Below the pieces are notes generated by a model, which saw only the letters and a program-made list of their open reading frames with translations, was not told where the DNA came from and made no database searches. Positions 24,154 through 32,973 of a DNA stretch of 55,771 nucleotides are shown here, in pieces. Origin of the DNA: Aequorivita sp. (GTDB lineage Bacteria; Bacteroidota; Bacteroidia; Flavobacteriales; Flavobacteriaceae); assembly GCA_020435825.1 (NCBI GenBank), contig JAGQYY010000003.1, forward strand, positions 18,691 through 74,461, given 5' to 3'. The translations under genes were made by a program, and so were the position numbers. Position 1 is the stretch's first letter, and each line of letters begins with the position of its first letter.

Positions 24154-25014
24154 ATGACCCTAATAACTGACGGCGGTTCTACAAAATGTGATTGGGTATT
24201 TATGGATAATGATGGAAATGAGGTGTTCAAAACCGTCACTTCCGGGTTAAATCCTACCGTAGTTCCAAAGGAAGAGCTATTGCTTCGCATTGCTTCAAAC
24301 GAAACTTTAAAAAGTGTTTTCAAGAGTGTTGAAATTCTGGACTTTTATGGTGCGGGTTGTGGCACTGCCACGCCGCGAAGTATTCTAAAGGAAGTTTTGG
24401 AAGAACTATTTACAACAGCAAAAGTCAACGTTTCCGAAGATATGGCGGCCGCTGTTTTTGCCGTAACTACCGAACCGGGAATTGTTTGCATTTTGGGCAC
24501 GGGTAGCAACAGTTGTTATTATGACGGAACTGAAATACACGCGCCGATCCCATCTTTGGGGTATATTTTAATGGATGAAGCAAGTGGAAATTATTTCGGC
24601 AAAAGATTGATCCGCGATTATTATTATCACCGGATGCCTTTGGAAATTGCTGCGGAGTTTGAAAATAAATTCAATTTGGAAGCAGACGAGATAAAAATGA
24701 ATCTCTACAAGAAGCCAAATCCAAACGCATATTTGGCATCATTTGCGCAATTCATATTTACACAGAAAGAAATAACCCCATACTTTTACGCGCTCATAAA
24801 AGAAGGCATTTCAAATTTTATTGAATGTCGCATTCTTTGTTATGAAAAATCGCACGAGGTTCCGGTTCACTTTATTGGTTCCATCGCATATTTTTCGGAA
24901 GAAATTATAAAAGAATGTTTTACAGCACACAATCTTAAACTTGGAAATATCGTTCAACGTCCCATAGATGGATTGATTGATTATTATAAAGAGAAAATTC
25001 CAAATAAAAAATAA
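24154..25014 (+). CDS. BadF/BadG-type ATPase, probable N-acetylglucosamine kinase
   Basis: A 286-residue ASKHA-fold protein. Phosphate-1 motif TDGGSTKCDWVF at residues 4-15; second ATP-binding stretch GIVCILGTGSNSCYYDG at about 109-125; then EASGNYFGKRLIRDYYYHRM. These match the family annotated as N-acetylglucosamine kinase or BadF-type ATPase in Bacteroidota. The neighbours (pfkA, gap, pgi) support an amino-sugar or hexose substrate feeding into glycolysis. No separate glucokinase is in the window. Confidence 0.8.
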   Translation: MTLITDGGSTKCDWVFMDNDGNEVFKTVTSGLNPTVVPKEELLLRIASNETLKSVFKSVEILDFYGAGCGTATPRSILKEVLEELFTTAKVNVSEDMAAAVFAVTTEPGIVCILGTGSNSCYYDGTEIHAPIPSLGYILMDEASGNYFGKRLIRDYYYHRMPLEIAAEFENKFNLEADEIKMNLYKKPNPNAYLASFAQFIFTQKEITPYFYALIKEGISNFIECRILCYEKSHEVPVHFIGSIAYFSEEIIKECFTAHNLKLGNIVQRPIDGLIDYYKEKIPNKK

Positions 25015-25079
25015 CAAACCCAAATCGAAACTCGTAAATCTAAACTCGTCAATCTAAACATCGTCAATCGTAAATTAAA
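25015..25079 (+). repeat. Short degenerate direct repeats between kinase and pgi
   Basis: The 65-base gap contains three to four tandem units of about 14 bases of the form TCGTaAATCTAAAC (CTCGTAAATCTAAA, CTCGTCAATCTAAAC, ATCGTCAATCGTAAA). Such low-complexity intergenic repeats are common in Flavobacteriaceae. No hairpin or promoter is evident. Confidence 0.6.
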
Positions 25080-26648
25080 ATGTCCTTACCAAAAATAAAT
25101 CCTACCAAAACTGAAGCTTGGAAAGCTCTTGAAAAACATTTTCAAGAAACCAAAATGCTGCAAATGCAAGATATTTTTGAAAAGGATGCCAATCGAGCAA
25201 ATCAGTTTAAGATTACATGGCAGGATTTCTATATAGACTATTCAAAAAACCGAATTACCAATGAAACCCTTTCGCTTTTACTAAAACTTGCAGAGGAAGT
25301 AAAGTTGAAAGAAGCCATCAGACAACAATTTTCAGGTGAAAAAATAAATGAGACCGAAGACCGAGCTGTACTGCATACAGCTCTGCGCGATTTTGCAAAT
25401 ATGAAACCGGAAGTGAAGGCGACACTTCAAAAAATGCAGATTTTTTCCAATAAAATAATCAATGGTTCCCACAAGGGCTTCACAGGAAAAGCAATTACTG
25501 ATGTTGTAAATATTGGCATTGGCGGAAGCCATTTGGGTCCGGAAATGGTTGCCGAGGCGCTTCAGTTTTACAGAAATCATTTAAAAATTCATTTTATCGC
25601 AAATATTGACGGCGATAATGTAGCTGAAACCCTAAGCATACTGAATCCCGAAACAACACTTTTTATAGTTGTTTCCAAAAGTTTCACCACGCAGGAAACC
25701 ATTGTAAATGCTTCTGTTGTGAAGGACTGGTTTTTGAAAAATGCTTCGGAGATTGACATTGAAAAACATTTTGTAGCAGTATCTGCAAATGTGGAAGGCG
25801 CAAAAGAATTTGGTATTTCCGAAGAAAACATTTTCCCGATGCAGGATTGGGTTGGCGGAAGATTCTCGCTTTGGAGTTCCGTAGGGCTTTCCATTTGCTG
25901 TGCCATTGGTTTCAATAACTTTGAAGCAATGCTGAAAGGTGCTTTTGAAATGGATAATCATTTCAAAAATGAAGAATTTGGTAAAAATATTCCCGTTATA
26001 CTTGCCTTACTTTCAATATGGTACAATAATTTCTATAAAGCTGAAAGTGAAGCCGTTGTGGCATATTCGCAATATTTGCACAAATTGGTTCCATACCTGC
26101 AACAAGCCGTGATGGAAAGCAACGGTAAAAGCGTGGACCGAAACGGTGAAAAAATAGATTATCAAACCGGGACGATTGTTTGGGGCAATGTTGGCAGCAA
26201 TTCACAACACGCTTATTTTCAATTATTGCACCAAGGCACAAAATTGATTTCTACAGATTTTATAGGTTTTAGCGAGCCATTGCATGGCAATGTTGAAAAC
26301 CATAATATTTTAATGGCAAATTTCTTTGCCCAAACCGAGGCGCTTTGGGAAGGAACGCATAACAAGGTTGTTGAAAATCCTTTTAAATCATTTGAGGGTA
26401 GCAAACCCACAAATACTATTTTAATAAAGAAACTTACTCCAAAAAACCTTGGAAGCCTAATTGCACTTTACGAACATAAGCTCTTTGCTCAAGGTATTAT
26501 TTGGAACATTTTTAGCTATGACCAATGGGGTGTGGAATTAGGTAAAACCGTTGCAAAAGGAACGTTAACAGCTATTGAAAATAGAAATTTCTCAGGGGCA
26601 AAAAACCGTTCAACAGTTAATTTACTGGAAATATTTTTGAAAAAATAG
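25080..26648 (+). CDS. pgi: Glucose-6-phosphate isomerase
   Basis: A 522-residue enzyme interconverting glucose 6-phosphate and fructose 6-phosphate. Landmarks: VVNIGIGGSHLGPEMVAEAL, VVSKSFTTQET, DWVGGRFSLWSSVGL, and the catalytic region FQLLHQGTKLISTDFIGF with HNILMANFFAQTEAL. The C-terminal signature SYDQWGVELGKTVA is complete. It closes the sugar-phosphate operon after a 65-base repeat-rich spacer. Confidence 0.97.
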   Translation: MSLPKINPTKTEAWKALEKHFQETKMLQMQDIFEKDANRANQFKITWQDFYIDYSKNRITNETLSLLLKLAEEVKLKEAIRQQFSGEKINETEDRAVLHTALRDFANMKPEVKATLQKMQIFSNKIINGSHKGFTGKAITDVVNIGIGGSHLGPEMVAEALQFYRNHLKIHFIANIDGDNVAETLSILNPETTLFIVVSKSFTTQETIVNASVVKDWFLKNASEIDIEKHFVAVSANVEGAKEFGISEENIFPMQDWVGGRFSLWSSVGLSICCAIGFNNFEAMLKGAFEMDNHFKNEEFGKNIPVILALLSIWYNNFYKAESEAVVAYSQYLHKLVPYLQQAVMESNGKSVDRNGEKIDYQTGTIVWGNVGSNSQHAYFQLLHQGTKLISTDFIGFSEPLHGNVENHNILMANFFAQTEALWEGTHNKVVENPFKSFEGSKPTNTILIKKLTPKNLGSLIALYEHKLFAQGIIWNIFSYDQWGVELGKTVAKGTLTAIENRNFSGAKNRSTVNLLEIFLKK

Positions 26649-26732
26649 CCACAAACTTTGTGTTTCCCATTTCTAACTTCCCACATTTTTTATATCTTTC
26701 AATTGTAAACTCCCCTTTATACTTACTGAATT

Positions 26733-28274
26733 ATGCTTACAAAAGTTTATGGAAGTGCTGTATTTGGCGTGGAGGCAACTACTATTACTGTAGAAGTAAA
26801 CGTTGACAATGGAATAGGTTATCATTTGGTTGGCCTGCCCGATAACGCCATTCGTGAAAGCAATTTCCGCATTGCCGCCGCTTTACAAAACAACGGCTAC
26901 AAAATTCCCGGAAAAAAGTTAATTCTCAACATGTCCCCCGCCGATCTTCGGAAAGAAGGCTCTGCGTATGATCTTACCTTGGCGATGGGTATTCTCGTTG
27001 CCACGGAACAGATTGAAGAGCGAAACCCACTTTCGGAATATATAATTATGGGAGAACTTTCGCTCGATGGAGATCTACAGCCCATTCGTGGTGCTTTACC
27101 AATTGCGCTGAAAGCAAAAGAAGAAGGATTTAAAGGCTTTATTCTTCCGAAGCAAAACGCAAAGGAAGCAGCTATTGTTGAAGGAATTGATGTTTACGGA
27201 ATTGAAAATATTAAGGAAGTAATCGATTTTTTCAACGAAAACATTCCACTGGAAAAAACCGAAGTGGATATGGAAGCCGAATTTTACGAACATTTGGAAC
27301 ATCCCGAACACGATTTTGCCGATGTAAAAGGCCAGGAATCCATAAAACGCTGTATGGAAATTGCTGCAGCAGGCGGTCATAACATTATTTTAATTGGGCC
27401 ACCTGGCTCGGGAAAAACTATGCTTGCCAAACGTTTGCCCAGCATTCTTCCACCAATGACTTTACAGGAAAGTCTTGAAACCACAAAAATTCACAGTGTC
27501 GCAGGCCGAACAATGGAAAAAGGTGGCATTATGACTTCAAGGCCTTTCCGAAGTCCTCACCATACAATAAGTGATGTTGCCCTTGTGGGCGGTGGCCAAT
27601 ATCCACAGCCGGGCGAAATAAGTTTGGCGCACAATGGCGTTTTGTTTTTGGATGAATTGCCCGAATTTAAACGGGGTGTTTTGGAAGTGATGCGCCAACC
27701 GCTGGAAGACCGAGATGTAACAATTTCCAGAGCAAAATTTACGGTTACGTATCCATCAAGTTTTATGCTCGTTGCAAGTATGAACCCAAGTCCCGGGGGC
27801 TATTTTAACGATCCCGATGCACCGGTAATGTCTTCTCCAGCAGAAATGCAGCGTTATTTAAGTAAAATTTCTGGACCATTGTTGGACAGAATAGATATTC
27901 ACATAGAAGTGACGCCTGTTCCGTTTGAAAAATTAAGTGACGAACGCCGTGGCGAATCGAGTATTGCAATTCGTAAGCGGGTTACAAATGCTAGAAAAAT
28001 TCAGTCAGAACGCTTTTCAGAATTTGAAAATATACATTATAACGCCCAAATGGGGGTAAAGCAGATTCGTCAATTCTGTAAGTTGGACGAAGCTTCGCTG
28101 CAACTTTTAAAAACCGCGATGGAACGATTAAATCTTTCTGCCCGTGCTTACGATAGAATTTTAAAGGTTGCCCGAACTATTGCAGATTTGGAAGCTTCCG
28201 AAAATATAACAGGCAATCATATTTCCGAAGCTATTCAATACAGAAGTTTGGATCGGGATGGGTGGTTTGGGTAA
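26733..28274 (+). CDS. comM: YifB/ComM-family Mg-chelatase-like AAA+ ATPase
   Basis: A 513-residue ATPase. An N-terminal Lon-protease-like S5 fold domain (about 20-140) precedes the AAA+ core with Walker A GPPGSGKT at 222-229, Walker [12 protein letters not shown] and the helix 2 insert [19 protein letters not shown]. The C-terminal lid has [10 protein letters not shown] and [20 protein letters not shown]. ComM in gamma-proteobacteria is a helicase that drives branch migration during natural transformation. Whether this organism is competent is unknown, and the family is also found in bacteria not known to take up DNA. Confidence 0.93.
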   Translation: MLTKVYGSAVFGVEATTITVEVNVDNGIGYHLVGLPDNAIRESNFRIAAALQNNGYKIPGKKLILNMSPADLRKEGSAYDLTLAMGILVATEQIEERNPLSEYIIMGELSLDGDLQPIRGALPIALKAKEEGFKGFILPKQNAKEAAIVEGIDVYGIENIKEVIDFFNENIPLEKTEVDMEAEFYEHLEHPEHDFADVKGQESIKRCMEIAAAGGHNIILIGPPGSGKTMLAKRLPSILPPMTLQESLETTKIHSVAGRTMEKGGIMTSRPFRSPHHTISDVALVGGGQYPQPGEISLAHNGVLFLDELPEFKRGVLEVMRQPLEDRDVTISRAKFTVTYPSSFMLVASMNPSPGGYFNDPDAPVMSSPAEMQRYLSKISGPLLDRIDIHIEVTPVPFEKLSDERRGESSIAIRKRVTNARKIQSERFSEFENIHYNAQMGVKQIRQFCKLDEASLQLLKTAMERLNLSARAYDRILKVARTIADLEASENITGNHISEAIQYRSLDRDGWFG

Positions 28275-28377
28275 TATATTGTTGTCTCACTAATTTAAAG
28301 TTTCGTTTTAACTTATTTTTAAGATTTAAATACCCTTCTCATAGTATCTTTAAAACTTTCCTAAAAATCAATTTATT

Positions 28378-31245
28378 ATGTTTAAGACAGCTTTTAAAAT
28401 TAGCTTCGTAGCGCTTGCTTCTTTATCTTTTTTTGCCATTTCATGTAAAAATGAAAAAGTCACTACTGATGAAGATACCGCAAAGCTTTCTGTTCCATTT
28501 GAAAAATATGAACTTGCCAACGGGCTCGATGTAATTCTTCATCAGGACAAAAGTGACCCTATCGTTTCACTTGCCATTCAATATGGTGTAGGTTCCAACC
28601 GCGAAAAGACAGGGAGAACTGGGTTTGCACATTTGTTTGAACACATGCTTTTTCAGGAATCTGAAAACGTGCCACAGGATCAGTTCTTCAAAACTATTCA
28701 AGATGCCGGTGGAACACTGAATGGCGGAACTTGGAAAGACGGCACTATCTATTATGAGGTTGTACCAAAAAATGCTATGGAGACCGTGATGTGGCTGGAA
28801 AGCGATAGAATGGGATACCTTATAAACACAGTTACCGAAGCTGCTTTTGAAAACCAACAGGAGGTCGTTCAAAATGAAAAGCGCCAACGTGTAGACAATA
28901 ATCCTTATGGACATACAAGTTGGGTGATTGACAAAGCGCTTTATCCCGAAGGACACCCATACAATTGGCAAGTTATTGGAGAATTGGAAGACCTTCAAAA
29001 CGCAACCGTAGATGATGTGAAGGAATTTTATGATCGATTTTATGGGCCGAACAATGCCACTTTGGTTTTGGCAGGTGATTTTGACACGGCCGAAGCCAAG
29101 CAAATGATCGAAAAATATTTTGGGGAAATAAAGCGCCGTCAAGAAGTAGAACCATTAAAGCCGCAACCTGTAACATTGAATGAAACTAAGCGGCTCTATC
29201 ACGAAGACAATTTTGCCACTGCTCCACAGCTCAATATGGTTTGGCCAACAATAGAACAATACACTGATGATGCTTATGCACTGGACTTTTTGGGTGAAAT
29301 CCTTTCGCAGGGAAAAAAAGCGCCTCTTTATAAAATATTGGTGAAAGAAAAGGATTTAACGGCCAGAACAATCGCCTACAACAGTTCAAACGAACTGGCT
29401 GGGGATTTTCAAATTTCGATAACCGCGAATAATGGTGTTGATCTGGATTCAATTGAAAGCGGAATTAATGAAGCTTTTGTTCTTTTTGAAAAGGACGGAG
29501 TAACCGATCGAGATATTGAAAGGATTAAGGCCGGATTGGAAACCCAATTTTACAATGGGATCAGCAGTGTTTTAGGAAAATCTTTTCAACTGGCCAGATA
29601 TAATGTTTTTGCTGGTGATCCTGGTTTTATTGCCCAAGACATTGAAAACATAAAAAAAGTTACAAAGGAAGACGTAATGCGGGTTTACAACAAATACATT
29701 AAGGACAAACCTTATGTTATGACCAGCTTTGTTCCAAAAGGACAGCTTAACTTAATTACTGAAAATTCTGAAAAAGCAAAAGTTGTTGAGGAAGAAATTA
29801 AGGAAAACGTTACGAAAGAAGTGGAAGAATCCAATGCTGAAATAGTAAAAACCCCTTCCAACTTTGACCGTTCAAAACCTCCCGTGCAAGGCCCTGCACC
29901 AGAATTGAATGTTCCCGAAATGTGGAATGCAAGTTTAGAAAACGGTATAAAAGTTTCAGGGATTGAGCAAAATGAAATTCCAACAGTAAATTTCAGTTTG
30001 GTTATTGAAGGGGGACATTTGCTTGACGATATGAAAAAGAATGGTGTTGCCAATTTAATGAGCGATATTTTAATGGAAGGAACGGCCAATAAAACCCCGG
30101 AACAATTGGAGGAAGAAATAGACCTATTGGGAGCTAGTATTAGAATGTACACAACAGACGAATCGATAGTTATTCGCGGAAATACCTTGACCCGTAATTT
30201 CGATAAAACCCTGGATTTAGTCACTGAAATACTTTTGGAACCCCGTTGGGACGAAGAAGAGCTTGGGCGTATTAAAACTAAAACCATAAATCAAATCAAA
30301 CGGTCTGATGCAGATCCCAATGCTGTGGCAAACCGTGTTTATAATAAAATTCTATATGGCGAAGAACATATTTTTAGTTACCCTACAATCGGTACTGTGG
30401 AGTCGGTGAAAAACATCGATATGGATGATTTAAAGGAATACTATAACAAAAATTTTTCCCCTTCAGTAAGTACTTTCCAAGTTGTCGGTAAAATTGATAA
30501 AGATGCAGTTTTAAAGGATTTGAAAGGGCTTGAGGAGCGTTGGGCTGCAAAAGAAGTAAGCATTCCGGAATATCCGGTCTCAAACAATAGGGACAAGGCT
30601 TCCCTTTATTTTGTGGATATTCCTAACGCGAAACAATCGGTTATTGATATTGGTTACATTGCCTTACCAAGAACTGATGCAGATTTTTATCCAGTGGAAG
30701 TGATGAACTATAAATTGGGTGGCTCTTTCTCCGGAAATGTGAATCTGATTCTCCGCGAAGAAAAAGGCTATACTTATGGTGCCCGTACAAATTTCAGTGG
30801 CAGTAAAATCCCGGGGACTTTTACAGCTTCATCAAGTGTTAGAACGAATACAACCGGTGAATCTGTTCAAATCTTTAGAGATGAAATTTCAAAATACAGA
30901 GAAGGTATTTCTCCGGAAGACCTTGAATTTACTAAGAATGCCCTTATAAAATCAAATGCACGTCGTTTTGAAACACAAGGTTCGCTTTTGGGAATGCTGC
31001 AGGAAATTAACGAGTATAACCTTCCAGCAGATTATATTGAAAAAGAAGAAGCCATTGTGAAAAACATGACATTAGAGCAACATAAGGAATTGGCCAATAA
31101 ATATTTGGACGCTTCTAAAATGGCTTATTTGGTGGTTGGCGATGCTGCTACTCAATTTGCTCAGTTTAAGGATATGGGTTTTGACGAGGTAAAACTTCTC
31201 AATAAAAATGGCGAGGAAGTAAAACTTGAGGATGTGAAAATGTAA
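28378..31245 (+). CDS. M16 family zinc peptidase, lipoprotein
   Basis: A 955-residue protein of two tandem pitrilysin-type units. Signal sequence with lipobox FFAISC (C23). The first unit carries the inverted zinc motif HLFEH (H85, E88, H89) and the downstream glutamate region ENQQEVVQNEKRQR. The second unit (from about 520, VPEMWNASLENGIKVSGIEQ) lacks the zinc motif, which is normal for these proteins and leaves it as a structural half. It is exported and anchored in the outer or inner membrane. Homologues degrade peptides in the periplasm. Transcribed alone; a hairpin follows. Confidence 0.92.
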   Translation: MFKTAFKISFVALASLSFFAISCKNEKVTTDEDTAKLSVPFEKYELANGLDVILHQDKSDPIVSLAIQYGVGSNREKTGRTGFAHLFEHMLFQESENVPQDQFFKTIQDAGGTLNGGTWKDGTIYYEVVPKNAMETVMWLESDRMGYLINTVTEAAFENQQEVVQNEKRQRVDNNPYGHTSWVIDKALYPEGHPYNWQVIGELEDLQNATVDDVKEFYDRFYGPNNATLVLAGDFDTAEAKQMIEKYFGEIKRRQEVEPLKPQPVTLNETKRLYHEDNFATAPQLNMVWPTIEQYTDDAYALDFLGEILSQGKKAPLYKILVKEKDLTARTIAYNSSNELAGDFQISITANNGVDLDSIESGINEAFVLFEKDGVTDRDIERIKAGLETQFYNGISSVLGKSFQLARYNVFAGDPGFIAQDIENIKKVTKEDVMRVYNKYIKDKPYVMTSFVPKGQLNLITENSEKAKVVEEEIKENVTKEVEESNAEIVKTPSNFDRSKPPVQGPAPELNVPEMWNASLENGIKVSGIEQNEIPTVNFSLVIEGGHLLDDMKKNGVANLMSDILMEGTANKTPEQLEEEIDLLGASIRMYTTDESIVIRGNTLTRNFDKTLDLVTEILLEPRWDEEELGRIKTKTINQIKRSDADPNAVANRVYNKILYGEEHIFSYPTIGTVESVKNIDMDDLKEYYNKNFSPSVSTFQVVGKIDKDAVLKDLKGLEERWAAKEVSIPEYPVSNNRDKASLYFVDIPNAKQSVIDIGYIALPRTDADFYPVEVMNYKLGGSFSGNVNLILREEKGYTYGARTNFSGSKIPGTFTASSSVRTNTTGESVQIFRDEISKYREGISPEDLEFTKNALIKSNARRFETQGSLLGMLQEINEYNLPADYIEKEEAIVKNMTLEQHKELANKYLDASKMAYLVVGDAATQFAQFKDMGFDEVKLLNKNGEEVKLEDVKM

Positions 31246-31269
31246 TATTCAATATTAGAAAATTATTTT

Positions 31270-31323
31270 GCCGCGAATTTCCGAATCAAAATTTATTTGT
31301 GAATTCGTGGCTTTTTATTTTTT
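31270..31323 (+). terminator. Terminator hairpin after the M16 gene (dispersed element, copy B)
   Basis: GCCGCGAATT (31270-31279) pairs with AATTCGTGGC (31302-31311), one G-U, followed by TTTTTATTTTTTT. The right arm ATTTGTGAATTCGTGGCT differs by two bases from the hairpin arm at 4825-4842, so the two belong to one repeat family reused as a terminator here. Confidence 0.65.
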
Positions 31324-31330
31324 TATCTTT

Positions 31331-31347
31331 GAAGTCAAGATGACTTC
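31331..31347. repeat. 17-bp palindrome GAAGTCA-AGA-TGACTTC
   Basis: Perfect 7-bp arms around AGA. A TATCTTTG -7-like element (31324-31331) abuts its left end. Sixteen of the 17 bases recur in inverse orientation at 55723-55738. It lies 109 bases before the DUF2891 start and could be an operator or a dispersed repeat. Confidence 0.5.
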
Positions 31348-31455
31348 TTTATCTAAATTCTTCACTTTTATGAAATGCCCTTTAAAAATTGCAAACCCTC
31401 CGAAGATGAATAATTGGGGCATTCCATCTTCCACTTTAGCAAATATTTTATGCAG

Positions 31456-32577
31456 ATGAAAAAATACTGGCTTATTTTTTTCTTTGGAACCTTCATTTTT
31501 GGCTGTAATAACAAAAAAGAAGAAGTAGAAATTCCCAAAAACGAGGAAACTTCCATTCAAACGTTTCCAGAACCAATCTTCACTTTGGCTGAAGCCAACA
31601 AACTTATCGAGCTTCCGCTTCATTGCGTTGGCACAGAGTATCCCTACAAACCGGGCGAAACATTAGAAAGCGAAGAAGATCTGGTAGAACCTATTACAGT
31701 GCATCCGGTTTTTTATGGCTGTTTTGACTGGCATAGTGCCGTCCATGGGTATTGGTCTATGGTTACGCTGCTGAAACAGTTTCCGGAAATAGATAAGGCA
31801 GAAGAAGTTAGGAAATTGTTGAAAGAAAAAATCACAGCCGATAATGTGGCTACTGAGGTTGCCTTTTTTGAAAAATCCATTAACACATCTTTTGAAAGAA
31901 CCTATGGTTGGGCGTGGCTGTTGAAACTTTCTGAAGAGCTTCACAATTGGAACGACCCGATAGCAAAGGACCTGGAACAAAATTTAAAACCTTTGGCGGA
32001 CATTATCGTACTTCGTTATAAGGAATTTTTGCCAAAACTGAAGTATCCCATTCGTGTTGGAGAACATACCAATACTGCCTTTGGGTTGGCATTCGCCTAT
32101 GACTATGCTGAAACGGTTGGGGATATGGAATTAAAGGAACTCATCGAAAATCGCGCGCACGATTTTTATTTTACCGATGAAAACTGCCCAATAACTTGGG
32201 AACCCAGCGGATATGATTTTCTTTCGCCCTGTTTGGAGGAAGTAGATATTATGAGGCGCATACTTTCTCCGGAAGAATTTATAAATTGGATGAACACGTT
32301 TTTACCACAACTTGCGGATGAAAACTATCATTTAAAAGTAGGGGAGGTGAGCGATCGCACAGATGGCAAGCTTGTGCATTTGGATGGTTTGAATTTTAGC
32401 AGGGCTTGGGTTTTTTATGGTTTGTCGAAGCAATATCCAAACTACGGACACCTTGAAAACCTAGCGAACGACCACGTTGCATATTCTTATCCAAACTTGG
32501 TAGGCGATGGTTATGAGGGTGGCCATTGGTTGGGCAGTTTTGCAATTTATGCATTGAATGTTTTGCACGAAAAATAA
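31456..32577 (+). CDS. DUF2891 family lipoprotein
   Basis: A 373-residue exported protein from the ATG at 31456; the frame opens 14 codons earlier, but this start gives a clean lipoprotein signal MKKYWLIFFFGTFIFGC (C17). The body is an alpha/alpha-barrel-like protein with the DUF2891 landmarks HPVFYGCFDWHSAVHGYW, ERTYGWAWLLKL, GEHTNTAFGLAFAYDYA, EPSGYDFLSPCLEE and GDGYEGGHWLGSFAIYAL. Conserved Trp, His and Glu residues at helix starts resemble glycoside-processing barrels, but no activity is established. No partner gene lies beside it. Confidence 0.85.
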   Translation: MKKYWLIFFFGTFIFGCNNKKEEVEIPKNEETSIQTFPEPIFTLAEANKLIELPLHCVGTEYPYKPGETLESEEDLVEPITVHPVFYGCFDWHSAVHGYWSMVTLLKQFPEIDKAEEVRKLLKEKITADNVATEVAFFEKSINTSFERTYGWAWLLKLSEELHNWNDPIAKDLEQNLKPLADIIVLRYKEFLPKLKYPIRVGEHTNTAFGLAFAYDYAETVGDMELKELIENRAHDFYFTDENCPITWEPSGYDFLSPCLEEVDIMRRILSPEEFINWMNTFLPQLADENYHLKVGEVSDRTDGKLVHLDGLNFSRAWVFYGLSKQYPNYGHLENLANDHVAYSYPNLVGDGYEGGHWLGSFAIYALNVLHEK

Positions 32578-32647
32578 TTTTTAACAAATAATAAACCCAA
32601 TTCAGTATTAATGTGCTTCCAGTAGCTTTTTTTATAAATTCAATTAT

Positions 32648-32877
32648 TTGACAGAATCATTTAAAACATTTACTGCAAATATTAGCAGCGATGAGCTGGT
32701 AAATCAAATAAAACTTTAAATACAGGTCAGATAGTAGATTTTAACGACCTGCCTTATTATCATGGAAATGAAAATGAACATCCCCGTGGAATATTTGATA
32801 TTATGGAAAGCTATAATTATCTAGAAACAAATGGCCCTAATTATATGGTTTTTTTTACTTTTCTTCACCAACCCTGA
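32648..32877 (+). pseudogene. Decayed ORF, family not recognised
   Basis: Plus-strand reading from TTG at 32648 gives LTESFKTFTANISSDELVNQ and then a stop after QIKL. Shifting one frame in the A-run near 32710 continues as TLNTGQIVDFNDLPYYHG, then ENEHPRGIFDIMESYNYL and a stop at 32875-32877. The composition (acidic, aromatic, well-formed codons) is that of a real gene of some 75 residues with one frameshift and no good start. I do not recognise the family; the short acidic character would suit an immunity or small cytosolic protein, but that is not evidence. Confidence 0.4.
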
Positions 32878-32917
32878 ATTTAAATGATGGTAATCTTCCC
32901 GAGTTTATTATATTTAT

Positions 32918-32950
32918 AAAAAAACCGCAACTTGAGAGGGTTGCGGTTTT
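32918..32950 (-). terminator. Intrinsic terminator of dnaK
   Basis: AAAACCGCAAC (32921-32931) pairs with GTTGCGGTTTT (32940-32950), with an 8-base loop. Read on the minus strand it is followed by T residues (A run 32918-32924 on the plus strand). It lies 24 bases after the dnaK stop. Confidence 0.88.
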
Positions 32951-32973
32951 GATTTCTAACTATTTTAGGAAAC

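Larger units (their letters stand above)
32578..32973. other. Gene-free stretch between DUF2891 and dnaK
   Basis: 396 bases. It holds the decayed ORF at 32648-32877 and the dnaK terminator at 32918-32950. The first 70 bases are AT-rich with no visible signal. Confidence 0.7.

Noticed and set aside
25015..25079. Direct repeats before pgi as a CRISPR or operator
   Set aside because: Units are short, degenerate and lack dyad symmetry; more like slippage-derived intergenic filler.
28567..30287. Two 191-residue minus-strand ORFs inside the M16 gene
   Set aside because: Antisense shadows of a well-supported gene, without promoter, signal or domain.
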